A stretch of 45,852 nt of DNA, from positions 1 to 45,852 of the forward strand of contig JAFLUL010000005.1 of NCBI GenBank assembly GCA_022508845.1, read 5' to 3'. Shown here piece after piece: positions 28,629 to 36,886 of this stretch. A program made the translations under genes and the position numbers. The stretch is from Oscillospiraceae bacterium. GTDB lineage: Bacteria; Bacillota; Clostridia; Oscillospirales; Acutalibacteraceae. Position 1 is the stretch's first letter; each line of letters opens with the position of its first letter. The notes under the pieces were generated by a model. It did not search any database, was not told where the DNA came from, and saw only the letters and a list, made by a program, of their open reading frames with translations.

Positions 28629-28771
28629 ACGAAAGCACCTCCGATATAAGATTTAATAAAAATAACGCGGACAGACCTGCCCGCGTTGTAACACAAAAGA
28701 AATTCTTTGGTATTGAACCCTGAAAAACGGAATTCGCAGGGTGAAACGATAGGACCGTCTGCTTTATTTGT
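28629..28771 (-). ncRNA. infC operon leader, L20-leader-like attenuator
   Basis: About 140 transcribed bases precede infC. The leader contains a potential structured region (paired segments around CCCTG / CAGGG, 28718-28742) and then an intrinsic terminator at 28664-28687, just upstream of the infC ribosome binding site. Operons infC-rpmI-rplT of low-GC Gram-positives typically have an L20-binding leader that triggers such termination. The match to that leader is by position and architecture, not by a covariance search. Confidence 0.65.
28664..28687 (-). terminator. Attenuator hairpin in the infC leader
   Basis: A 10-bp stem including one G-U pair (minus strand AACGCGGGCA / TGTCCGCGTT), 4-nt loop, followed on the minus strand by ATTTTTATT. 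It ends about 20 bases before the infC Shine-Dalgarno, so read-through is required for expression. Confidence 0.8.
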
Positions 28772-28777
28772 GAAAGC

Positions 28778-28806
28778 ATTTTAGCATATAAAAATACAAT
28801 TGTCAA
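28778..28806 (-). promoter_or_regulatory. Sigma-A promoter of infC-rpmI-rplT
   Basis: On the minus strand TTGACA (28801-28806) and TAAAAT (28778-28783) are separated by 17 bp. Confidence 0.82.
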
Positions 28807-28888
28807 GAGTTTGTCAGTATTTAAACACTTTTTTTTTATTTATATAATTGTTGCAAAAAATTCACATAATTATAAAAAAATATTAAAT

Positions 28889-28925
28889 TATAGTTCATAT
28901 TTCTTTATTGGAAAAATGAACTATA
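28889..28925. promoter_or_regulatory. 10-bp inverted repeat upstream of the surface-protein gene
   Basis: TATAGTTCAT (28889-28898) and ATGAACTATA (28916-28925) are perfect inverse copies with a 17-bp spacer. A TATAAT box follows at 28937-28942, but no -35 box is found 16-18 bp before it. This suggests an operator or activator site for the gene at 28977. The other sequence between 28807 and 28976 is AT-rich without further signals. Confidence 0.55.
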
Positions 28926-28976
28926 TATTAATGTTTTATAATTTATGCACCAAAATATTGAAAGGTGGTATTTTTT

Positions 28977-31900
28977 ATGCGCAAGAGATTTAAAAAATTT
29001 CTTGGCACCCTTATCGCAGCAGTGATGGTTTTAAGCAGTTTGCCGCTCAGCGTTTTTGCGGCTGACGCCGGATCCACACTGACTATTTACACAAACGTAA
29101 CCGCATCGGGTATTGAAATTGACGAAAACGTCAGCTTCGATTACCTTGTTGCAATAGGCGGCCTGCTTTATGACGGCACAGCCGAGGGAGACGACGGCAA
29201 CACTTATCAGATAAAAGAAGGAAAGCTTTCTCTCCCCTATAACGTTAAGGCTGTTATCAGCGGCCTTGGCGACGGCGTTGACTATAACGTTCAGCGCCTT
29301 ACCTACGACAACCCGAAATACGCTTTAGTTAACGAATCGGAGCATATTACGGGCGAGATCGCATCCCGCGAATACTATAAGACCGTAAACGGCGAGCGCG
29401 GTCAGATCGACGCGGAGATATTCAACAGAGAAACAAATAACGGCGCTGTTCTTTACCGTGAATACTATCTCGGTCAGGACGGAGCCGAATATGAAACCGC
29501 AAACGAAGGAAACTTTGTAACCTATAATATCAGCCGTGCGGCAGTTGTTAACACACCGGACGGATATGAGGTTAAAACTTCAAAGTATCTCTATGCGGAT
29601 ATAGCCGAATACAGCTTTAAGATTTCCGGAATCAACACCGGTAAATACAGCAAAACAACAATATTCGGAAAAACAACCTGCACCGTTACCGGTTCTCCGT
29701 CGGCAACAGCCTCATCCGATTACAGCGACGCTATAAGCTCAAACAAAACTCAAACTGTTACTGCTGTAGGCGTTGCCGAATCAAGCGCTCAGAGACAGCT
29801 TCTTGAAGGACTTCAGTTAGCTGAGGCGGTTGCAACTGACGATTATTTGGCTCAGGTTTTGGCAGACAGCGGAAAAACCGCCGTTTTAGCCGGATCAGTT
29901 TTAAGCTCTGTTTACGGCGATACTTCGGAGCTTGGAACAAAAATGTATGTAATAAACGAGCTTACCGAGCAGAAAGTTTCATATGAAGCTGTAAGCGTTG
30001 AATCAAATAAGGTGGCCGAGTTTAATGTAACTCTTGAAAAGGCTCCCACAGGCACCGTAAGCGTTGACTTTATGCTTGACAACACTATTCCCGAGGGCTA
30101 TGACGGCGCGGTATTTGAAATAAGAAACGCTAACGGCGATCTTATGATCGACGGAGTTGACTATAATCTTGAGATCAAGCCCGTTTCCATAAAGATTTTA
30201 TCCAGCGAAATAGGCTTTACGAGATATATTTTCTCCGGTCTTCTCAGCGGAAATTATACTCTTCAGCAGATCGAAGGCGCACCCAGCTATGCGGTTGACA
30301 CAGCGAAATATGCCTTTACGGTTGAAAGGGACGGAAATATTTCCGGCGAAAACGTGGCATCTGCAAACAGTGTTGTCGGCGACCCCTCTTCCGTTATTTA
30401 CAACTCAACAAAGAAATATGTTGTAACAAAAGTAAACTTCTTTGCAAACGCCTCATTCAGTCTTGAGTTTATAACTCTCGATCAGAACGAAGAGCCTGTT
30501 GAAAAAGCTCAGTTTTTTATGGTTGAGCGCGATGAGGTTATAAAACTCATATCATCCGTTGCAAGTTCCGGCGTTGCCTCTGTAACAAACACCGACTGGG
30601 GCGCGCTTCTCAGCTCTCTCACCTCCGGCGAAGGCTTTACCTTTGATTTGGAAACTCTCGTTAAGCTGCTTGTTGAAGTTGCTTCAAACGGAAATCTTAC
30701 AAATCTCAACCTTCCCGCCATTCTGATGGAAAAATCCGGAGAGGACGGAATAACAACCTTTAATAACGCTTCAAACATCCTCAACGCTCTCGATATTCTT
30801 TCATCTCTCGGCGATGTTAAGCTCTCCGACCTTGCAAATCTCATCAAAACCCTTGTTGGCGATAACCTTTCGGGAGACCTTGCAAAATATATTGATATGC
30901 TTGCCGAATTCGATATGACCATAAGCGTTCACGCGGGCGTTCCCACTGGCGCATATCTCTTCTTTGAGTCTTCCGCTCCCAAGGGCTATAAGAGAAACTC
31001 CTCCCTGTTTACCGTTGACGTTGCGTCCGACGGCTCGGCAGAAGTTTACAGCGGCGTTCTGCTTCCGCTCATAGCCGACTATATTGACGGCCGTCTCGGT
31101 TACGACATCTATAATATCCTTGTTTCCGAAGAGGAGTTCAATAATGCCGCCGAGAACGTAAAGAATATGTTCGGAACCTTTGAGAACTACAAAAACACGG
31201 TTATCAACGGTGTTCTTGATTTTGTTGACGCCACCCTCGGCGACAGACTTGACCTCGGCACTCTTGAAAAGATCAGAGATTCCATCACCGGCTACTATGA
31301 TAAGTATGACGATCTTTCAGCGGCGGTTGGAAGCGCTCTTCGCGATTTCAATAAGAGCCTTGTTGACACCTTTAACGGCGAATGGGTTCTCACCAATGAA
31401 AGAATTTTTGTTGACGTTATCATAACCGTTGCGGACTGCCTTAATAAAAATATTGAAGGCGCGGTTGTTACCGTAACCAATGTTGACGACCCCGATGATA
31501 AGTATACCGCCCTTAAGGATGACGGCAACGCCTATCTCCACTACGGCACATACACAGTTGAAGTTACTCAGATCGACGAAAAATATATACTGTTCACCGA
31601 CACGGACGAAGAGGGCAGCGCTCTTTATTCAAATCCCTTTACTCTGGTAATTAACGATGATAACAACGGCGAACAAAATGTAAGCTTTTATTATCACGAG
31701 GACGGCGGCTGGCAGGAAATGGATAAAGCTACCTGCACAACAGAGGGCTTCAATATGCGCTCCTGCAAAGTTTGCGAGATGGTTTTTGAAGAAGAATATA
31801 CCCCCGCAACAGGCCATAACTATGTGAAAACAACGGTTCCCGCCACCTGTACTTCTGACGGCTATATTGAGAGCGTTTGCGAAAACTGCGGAGACATCCG

Positions 31901-33197
31901 GATAGAGTATTCCGAAGAATTAACAAAAACAGGTCACAAGTATGATCTTATAGAAAATGTTCCTGCTGACCACGAAAACGCAGGTTATGAAAAATATGAG
32001 TGCGCTAACTGCAATGAGTCCTACACTGTTGTTCTTCCCGCCACCGGACACGATGATTTGGTCGAATCTGATAAAAAAGATCCCACCTGCACCGAAAACG
32101 GCTATATTGAATACATCTGCTCGGACGCTGACTGCACTTATACCGAAAGAGTAACCCTTCCCGCTCTCGGACACACTCCGGTAAACGATCCGGCCGTTTC
32201 CCCCACCTGCAAAGAAGAGGGCAAAACCGCGGGCAGCCATTGCGACAGATGCCAGGCTGTTTTAGTTGCTCAGGAAAAAATAGACAAAAAAGAACATACT
32301 TATGAATTAACGATCGTGGCTCCTACCTGCACCGAAAAGGGAACGATCACAAAGGTATGCTCCGAATGTCAGGACACGATTGTTATGACAGAGCCTGAAA
32401 GAGGTCATAACTTCAAGTATACCTATATTGACCCAACCTGCGAGGAGTCCGGAAAGATAATCAGCGAATGCCTGAGATGCACCTATTCCGAAACGAAGGA
32501 TGATCCCGAGAAGCCCAAGCTCAACCACGACTATAAAGAGAGAACCATTAAGGCAACCTGCGAGCATGACGGCGTAACATTTAAAACATGCACCCGCTGC
32601 AACAACAAGGTTGAAATAGAGCGTGTTCCTCAGCTTGACCACGAGCTTGTTATTGATGAGAGAATAGAGCCCACCTGCACCGAAGTTGGCTACACACAGG
32701 GCGCGCACTGCCGTCTCTGTATGAAGATAAACGGCGTTCCCGGCGCAGACTATCAGCATGAGATCCCCGCCAAAGGTCATTCGGCGGTTGTTGATGAGAA
32801 AGTTGCTCCCACCTGCACCGAAAACGGTTTAACCTCGGGCAGCCATTGCGAAACCTGCGGCGAAGTTCTTGTTGAGCAGATAGTTATTGCCGCTCTCGGA
32901 CACGAAACCGGAAACTGGAAGATAGTTTCTCTTCCCTCTGCCGAAGCCGACGGCCTTATGACAAAGACCTGCACCCGCTGCGGAGAGGTGGTTGAAGAAA
33001 AGGTTCTTCGTTATCTTGAATTCCACAGCGAATGCGGCTGCAAGGACTGCAATCACGAAGAGGGAAATTATTTCTGCGTTTGCAAATTCCCGATCAAGGT
33101 TCAAAAGGTATTTTTCAAGGTTTATAAAGTGCTTTATAAGATATTCAGCTTCTTGATTGACTTACCTCATATGTGCAGCATTTTCGGAGTTATCTGA
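28977..33197 (+). CDS. Large secreted surface protein with C-terminal Cys/His repeats
   Basis: A 1406-residue exported protein. The signal peptide ends SVFA-ADA. The N-terminal two thirds hold beta-rich segments resembling collagen-adhesin or prealbumin-like modules (for example VEVTQIDEKYILFTDTD, near 860). From about 919 to 1348 there are eleven repeats of 35-40 residues of the type xPTCTExGxxxxxCxxCxx...GH, each offering Cys and His metal ligands; repeats 3 and 11 lost the first Cys. The tail (1350-1406) is Cys-rich, then has an amphipathic aromatic stretch VFFKVYKVLYKIFSFL. There is no LPXTG sortase motif. AAAGGTGG selects the ATG at 28977 over an upstream GTG. It is probably an adhesin or surface scaffold; the partner is unknown. 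Confidence 0.85.
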   Translation: MRKRFKKFLGTLIAAVMVLSSLPLSVFAADAGSTLTIYTNVTASGIEIDENVSFDYLVAIGGLLYDGTAEGDDGNTYQIKEGKLSLPYNVKAVISGLGDGVDYNVQRLTYDNPKYALVNESEHITGEIASREYYKTVNGERGQIDAEIFNRETNNGAVLYREYYLGQDGAEYETANEGNFVTYNISRAAVVNTPDGYEVKTSKYLYADIAEYSFKISGINTGKYSKTTIFGKTTCTVTGSPSATASSDYSDAISSNKTQTVTAVGVAESSAQRQLLEGLQLAEAVATDDYLAQVLADSGKTAVLAGSVLSSVYGDTSELGTKMYVINELTEQKVSYEAVSVESNKVAEFNVTLEKAPTGTVSVDFMLDNTIPEGYDGAVFEIRNANGDLMIDGVDYNLEIKPVSIKILSSEIGFTRYIFSGLLSGNYTLQQIEGAPSYAVDTAKYAFTVERDGNISGENVASANSVVGDPSSVIYNSTKKYVVTKVNFFANASFSLEFITLDQNEEPVEKAQFFMVERDEVIKLISSVASSGVASVTNTDWGALLSSLTSGEGFTFDLETLVKLLVEVASNGNLTNLNLPAILMEKSGEDGITTFNNASNILNALDILSSLGDVKLSDLANLIKTLVGDNLSGDLAKYIDMLAEFDMTISVHAGVPTGAYLFFESSAPKGYKRNSSLFTVDVASDGSAEVYSGVLLPLIADYIDGRLGYDIYNILVSEEEFNNAAENVKNMFGTFENYKNTVINGVLDFVDATLGDRLDLGTLEKIRDSITGYYDKYDDLSAAVGSALRDFNKSLVDTFNGEWVLTNERIFVDVIITVADCLNKNIEGAVVTVTNVDDPDDKYTALKDDGNAYLHYGTYTVEVTQIDEKYILFTDTDEEGSALYSNPFTLVINDDNNGEQNVSFYYHEDGGWQEMDKATCTTEGFNMRSCKVCEMVFEEEYTPATGHNYVKTTVPATCTSDGYIESVCENCGDIRIEYSEELTKTGHKYDLIENVPADHENAGYEKYECANCNESYTVVLPATGHDDLVESDKKDPTCTENGYIEYICSDADCTYTERVTLPALGHTPVNDPAVSPTCKEEGKTAGSHCDRCQAVLVAQEKIDKKEHTYELTIVAPTCTEKGTITKVCSECQDTIVMTEPERGHNFKYTYIDPTCEESGKIISECLRCTYSETKDDPEKPKLNHDYKERTIKATCEHDGVTFKTCTRCNNKVEIERVPQLDHELVIDERIEPTCTEVGYTQGAHCRLCMKINGVPGADYQHEIPAKGHSAVVDEKVAPTCTENGLTSGSHCETCGEVLVEQIVIAALGHETGNWKIVSLPSAEADGLMTKTCTRCGEVVEEKVLRYLEFHSECGCKDCNHEEGNYFCVCKFPIKVQKVFFKVYKVLYKIFSFLIDLPHMCSIFGVI

Positions 33198-33221
33198 AAA
33201 ACGCAGCTGATTAAAACCGCT

Positions 33222-33245
33222 CGGGCAGTCCGAAAGGACTGCCCG
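33222..33245 (+). terminator. Terminator of the surface-protein gene
   Basis: A 10-bp perfect GC-rich stem (CGGGCAGTCC / GGACTGCCCG) with a GAAA tetraloop, followed by TATTTATTT. Repeat copy 2 begins directly in this T-rich tail. Confidence 0.9.
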
Positions 33246-33360
33246 TATTTATTTAATAGAAAACTTCTCGTTTCCTATTAAATAAAAAAGATTTTAACGC
33301 CTGCCGAAATTTGCCCTGCGGGCAACGGCGATGGAGTAATCGAAAGCGGACACGGCGCAG
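33246..33360 (+). repeat. Terminator-following palindromic repeat, copy 2
   Basis: TATTTAATAGAAAAC / GTTTCCTATTAAATA (33250-33264 and 33270-33284, loop TTCTC) is followed by AAAGATTTTAACGCC and the GC-rich body GCCCTGCGGGCAACGGCG up to about 33352. The body matches copy 1 base by base apart from a few changes. The element ends before the spoIIE stop codon at 33398, so it is at most about 150 bp. No reading frame is seen in it. Confidence 0.85.
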
Positions 33361-33397
33361 CCGCTTTCTTGTCAAAATTTCTGATCCCGCGCAATGA

Positions 33398-35707
33398 TCA
33401 AACGAGTTTTACACACAAAACTGTTATATCGTCCGCTCTTCCTATGGGAGAGCGGTTTTTTGCCTCTTTAAGGGTCAATTCGGCAAGCTCGCGGGCATCG
33501 GCGTTTTTGTGGTTATAAAAAAGCTCCTTAAAAAAGTCCTTAGGCAAGAAAGAAGCGCCGTCTGACATTAAAATTACGGTGTCGTTCGCGCTCAGAACGG
33601 TTTCGCTTTTTTCGAGATTAACTTCGTTAACTATTCCGAGCGGCATAGACGAACGTTCAACTATAACTGTTTTATTTTCTTTTTTCAAGGCTGAAAATGA
33701 GGCTCCCGCCTTATAGAATACGGCCTTTCCGCTGTAAAGATCGAGCTTTAATACGTCGAGCGTTGCAAGGGTCTCCTCGCCGTTTCTCATCAGAAGAGCA
33801 CCGTTTACCGCCTTTACCGCCGTATCCGGCGAAAAGCCCGCGCGCATAAGCCGGGAAAAAAGCGAGCTTGTTAAAAGAGAGTCAAGAGCCGCCCGCCTGC
33901 CGCTTCCCATACCGTCCGAGAGAACAAAAAAGAAATTTCCTCTGCCGTCAAAAAAGCCTTCGGCGGTGTCGCCGCAGAGCTTTTCGCCCGTTGCCGCAGA
34001 GCTGAGTTTGGCAAATTGTGTTGAAAAAACGGTTTTTTCACAAAAACACAGCACTGTTCCCTCGTTTTTATATTCGTCTGTTTGGGGGAGGCTGAAGCGT
34101 ATGCCCGTTTTTTGCTTCAGCCTTTCGATCAGCAGATTATAGTCCGTTTTCGGCGGGACAAAAGAACAGAACGCTTCCATTATTACCCGCATATTATCAC
34201 TTGCCGAAACAAGCAGAGAAGTAAGCTTAAAGCCCTGCTCCTTAAAAACGTCCGCCGCCAGCGCGCTTATATACGGATCGGTTTCAAGTATGCTGTTTGT
34301 TTCTGAGGCGGCGTCGTCCAGAATTGCCGCTGTGTTTTCAAACTGAGCCGCCGCAACGGATTTTATGTCGTAAATTTCATTTTCCGCGCTCTCTCTCGCA
34401 AGGCAGACGCAGTATTTTCTTTCAAACGCCGATATAAGCTCATTCGGCTTTCTGCACACCTTTCTTATGTATTCGGGCAGCTCGCTCCGGCAGGATATAC
34501 CCCCTTCGGCGGCGGTTTTTGCTATATTTTCAAAATTTAGCTGAATATTTAACCTGTCCGCTCCCCAGCAGCGTTCTTTTTTAGCGCAGGAGGAGCAAAT
34601 TTCATTTTTAACCGAGGCGGATAATGCTTCGGTTTTGTTTATTGGGCTGTCTTTTACTCTCGACACTGCCTTAACATAGTCCGATATATCCCTTACTGCC
34701 TTTGCCGAGCGTTTCAGCCTTAAATAGAGCGAGGCGGAAGCGTCAAGGGCGTATTTCTCCTTTGTAAACGGAGAAATCGCGTTTTCGATTTTGCTCATAA
34801 GCTTTTTCGGAACTATCAAAAAAATAAACGCCGCCGCCAGCACTTCGGCAATAAGGGGGAGAGGGTCATCCGATTTAACTGTAATAAATAAAATTCCCAG
34901 CGCGGCAAAAACCCCGGAGGAAGCAAGCCTCCCGTAGCCCGATATTATACCGCACAGCAGTCCTCCTGCAGGAAGAAGATAGGTTATATATGATTTTTCG
35001 GGAGAAAAGCCCAAAATTATTCCGGCGCATATCCCCGCCGCGCTTCCAACGGCGGTTCCGGTGCAGCAGGATAGAGTTAAAACCAGCAGATACGCGATAA
35101 AATGCCCCAAAGAAAAGCCGAAAAACTTAACGCTGTCAAGAGATAAAAGAAAAACCGCGCAGGAGATAAGAACGGCCGCCGTGTCCGCCGCGCTTGCTCC
35201 CACCCCCTTTATATTCCCCGGAAAGAGGGTAAAGAGCCTGTAAGAAAAACACGCGCTTCCCGCTGAGAGCAGGGCTTCGCAGAGGATAATAAGTATACCG
35301 GACGCCGAAAGAGAGCCCGCAACGGAAATTATTCCCGCTGAAACGATAATCGAAAAGAAGGCTATGAGCGGATAGATCAAAAGCTCTTTTCCCTTCAGAG
35401 TTAATTTTTCGTAAACCGCCCTCAGCAAACAGATGAGAGTTAACGCCCCGGCGTATTTCAGCGCGATCAGGGGCTCAAAAAATATAAGCGCTCCCGCCGC
35501 GCCGCCTATTGCGCAGGGCAATACATAAAAATTTGAAGCCCCCGCCGCCAAAGCCGCTGCAAACGGACTTATTTCACCCTCAATTTTAACCGCTGACATA
35601 CAAAATCCCGCTCCTGCGGCGGCAAGCCAGAGCATCACTTTTTTTGCGGTATCCCTGAAGGCTTTTACCTGCGTTTTTCTTGTTTTAACTTCCTCCAAAT
35701 TTATCAT
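33398..35707 (-). CDS. spoIIE: Stage II sporulation protein E (SpoIIE phosphatase)
   Basis: A 769-residue protein with about ten N-terminal membrane helices, a central region, and a C-terminal PP2C-type phosphatase domain from about 560. Phosphatase motifs are FVLSDGMGSGRRA, ATLDVLKLDLYSG and the late GRADDITVLCVKL. In endospore formers it dephosphorylates SpoIIAA to release sigma-F in the forespore. The central part has a Cys cluster (CSSCAKKERCW, near 365-375) that could bind metal. AAAGGG abuts the ATG at 35707; a TTG three codons later has better spacing, so the start is uncertain by nine bases. Presence implies sporulation capacity. Confidence 0.93.
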   Translation of the reverse strand: MINLEEVKTRKTQVKAFRDTAKKVMLWLAAAGAGFCMSAVKIEGEISPFAAALAAGASNFYVLPCAIGGAAGALIFFEPLIALKYAGALTLICLLRAVYEKLTLKGKELLIYPLIAFFSIIVSAGIISVAGSLSASGILIILCEALLSAGSACFSYRLFTLFPGNIKGVGASAADTAAVLISCAVFLLSLDSVKFFGFSLGHFIAYLLVLTLSCCTGTAVGSAAGICAGIILGFSPEKSYITYLLPAGGLLCGIISGYGRLASSGVFAALGILFITVKSDDPLPLIAEVLAAAFIFLIVPKKLMSKIENAISPFTKEKYALDASASLYLRLKRSAKAVRDISDYVKAVSRVKDSPINKTEALSASVKNEICSSCAKKERCWGADRLNIQLNFENIAKTAAEGGISCRSELPEYIRKVCRKPNELISAFERKYCVCLARESAENEIYDIKSVAAAQFENTAAILDDAASETNSILETDPYISALAADVFKEQGFKLTSLLVSASDNMRVIMEAFCSFVPPKTDYNLLIERLKQKTGIRFSLPQTDEYKNEGTVLCFCEKTVFSTQFAKLSSAATGEKLCGDTAEGFFDGRGNFFFVLSDGMGSGRRAALDSLLTSSLFSRLMRAGFSPDTAVKAVNGALLMRNGEETLATLDVLKLDLYSGKAVFYKAGASFSALKKENKTVIVERSSMPLGIVNEVNLEKSETVLSANDTVILMSDGASFLPKDFFKELFYNHKNADARELAELTLKEAKNRSPIGRADDITVLCVKLV

Positions 35708-35789
35708 CCCTTTATGTATACTGCAAAATATCTTATCACGCCCCCGCCGCGTTTCAGGTCGTATCGCAGATGTCTGAAAAAACAGAATT

Positions 35790-36010
35790 ATTAAAGATCG
35801 GTTCGGAATTGTTCGCTATGGCTCACGGGATGGGGGAAACGGACCTGCGATCGGCAATAAAAATGATTCGGAATGCGTAATTCGGATTTAAATTTATACT
35901 ATCTTTACGTTAAATGCTGAAAAAAATATATTTATAAAATCAAAAATCGCTTGTGATTTTCCGCTCCCCATCCCAAGGGGGCGCAAGCGGCCGTATCCCG
36001 CCATCCGGCG
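35790..36010. repeat. Divergent spoIIE-rlmB gap with dispersed repeat modules
   Basis: Contains GGGATGGGGGAAACGGACCTGCGATCGGCA-type flank (35828-35857), GTTAAATGCTGAAA (35910-35923), the reverse core AAATCAAAAATCGCTTGTGATTTTCC (part of 35937-35962), and CTCCCCATCCCAAGGGGGCG (35964-35983). The modules occur in the same order as in 12456-12640 in part. No gene is visible in 35708-36101 apart from these and the rlmB promoter. Confidence 0.6.
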
Positions 36011-36033
36011 AGCAAATATTTCCCTTTTTTCTA

Positions 36034-36062
36034 TTGCAAATCATATTATTTTTTTATATAAT
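36034..36062 (+). promoter_or_regulatory. Sigma-A promoter of rlmB
   Basis: TTGCAA (36034-36039) and TATAAT (36057-36062) have a 17-bp spacer, about 40 bases before the rlmB ATG. Confidence 0.7.
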
Positions 36063-36101
36063 ATACTTTGTATAACTATATTTAATAACGGATACAGAAA
36101 A

Positions 36102-36872
36102 ATGGACGATAAAAGAAACGATAAAGCAAAAAAATCCTTTTCCGAGGATGAAATGATAATAGGAAGAAACGCTGTAAGCGAGGCTCTTAAGAGCGGCAGG
36201 CCGATAAATTCCCTGCTGATAAAAAAGGGCGAAAAAACAGGCTCGCTGCTGCCGATAATAGCCCAATGCCGCGAAAAAAACATACCGGTTAAGGAAGTTG
36301 ACCCCAAAAAGCTGGACTATATGTGCGGTCATCAGAACCATCAGGGCGTTATTATGCTTGCAGGCGCGGGAGAATATAAAACGGTTGAGGATATTCTTAA
36401 AACGGCCGAGGAGCGGGGCGAGGATCCTTTTATAGTTATTTGTGACGGTATTGAGGATCCTCATAATCTCGGCGCGATCATCCGCTCTGCGGAAGCAGGC
36501 GGAGTTCACGGCGTAATTATCCCCGAGCGAAGAAGCGTTATGCTTACAGGCATAGTTGGAAAAACAAGCGCGGGGGCTCTCGAATATATGAACGTGGCGA
36601 GGGTTAAAAATCTCAATAACACCATCTCTCAGCTGAAAAAACGCGGGATATGGGTGTATGCCGCCGATATGGACGGCGTTTCATATAACGAAGCGGACCT
36701 CAGCGGCCCCGTTGCCCTTGTTATAGGCAGCGAAGGCTCGGGAGTTTCAAGACTTGTTAAAGAGAGCTGCGACGGCAGGGTGATGATCCCGATGAAGGGA
36801 AAAATAAATTCGCTGAACGCGTCTGTTGCCGCGGCGGTGCTTATATTTAAAACAGCAGAAAAGAGAATATAG
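36102..36872 (+). CDS. rlmB: 23S rRNA (guanosine-2'-O-)-methyltransferase, TrmH/RlmB type
   Basis: A 256-residue SpoU-family RNA ribose methyltransferase. The N-terminal substrate-binding domain (IIGRNAVSEALKSGRPINSL) is followed by the knotted SAM-binding domain with DGIEDPHNLGAIIRSAEA, VIGSEGSGVSRLV and IPMKGKINSLNASVAAAV. The first 15 residues are charged and may be a natural extension. The ribosome binding site is weak (GGATACAGAAAA before the ATG). The next gene follows after 14 bases. Confidence 0.92.
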   Translation: MDDKRNDKAKKSFSEDEMIIGRNAVSEALKSGRPINSLLIKKGEKTGSLLPIIAQCREKNIPVKEVDPKKLDYMCGHQNHQGVIMLAGAGEYKTVEDILKTAEERGEDPFIVICDGIEDPHNLGAIIRSAEAGGVHGVIIPERRSVMLTGIVGKTSAGALEYMNVARVKNLNNTISQLKKRGIWVYAADMDGVSYNEADLSGPVALVIGSEGSGVSRLVKESCDGRVMIPMKGKINSLNASVAAAVLIFKTAEKRI

Positions 36873-36886
36873 AGAGGGAAAAATCG

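Noticed and set aside
32307..32780. 157-codon minus-strand frame inside the Cys/His repeats
   Set aside because: The repetitive codons of the surface gene create open antisense frames; no start signal is present.
33246..33360. Group IIC intron or retroelement fragment, because such introns insert after terminators
   Set aside because: The terminator-linked position fits, but the element is at most about 150 bp and shows no intron boundary or domain V-like hairpin that I could recognise. It is kept only as a repeat.
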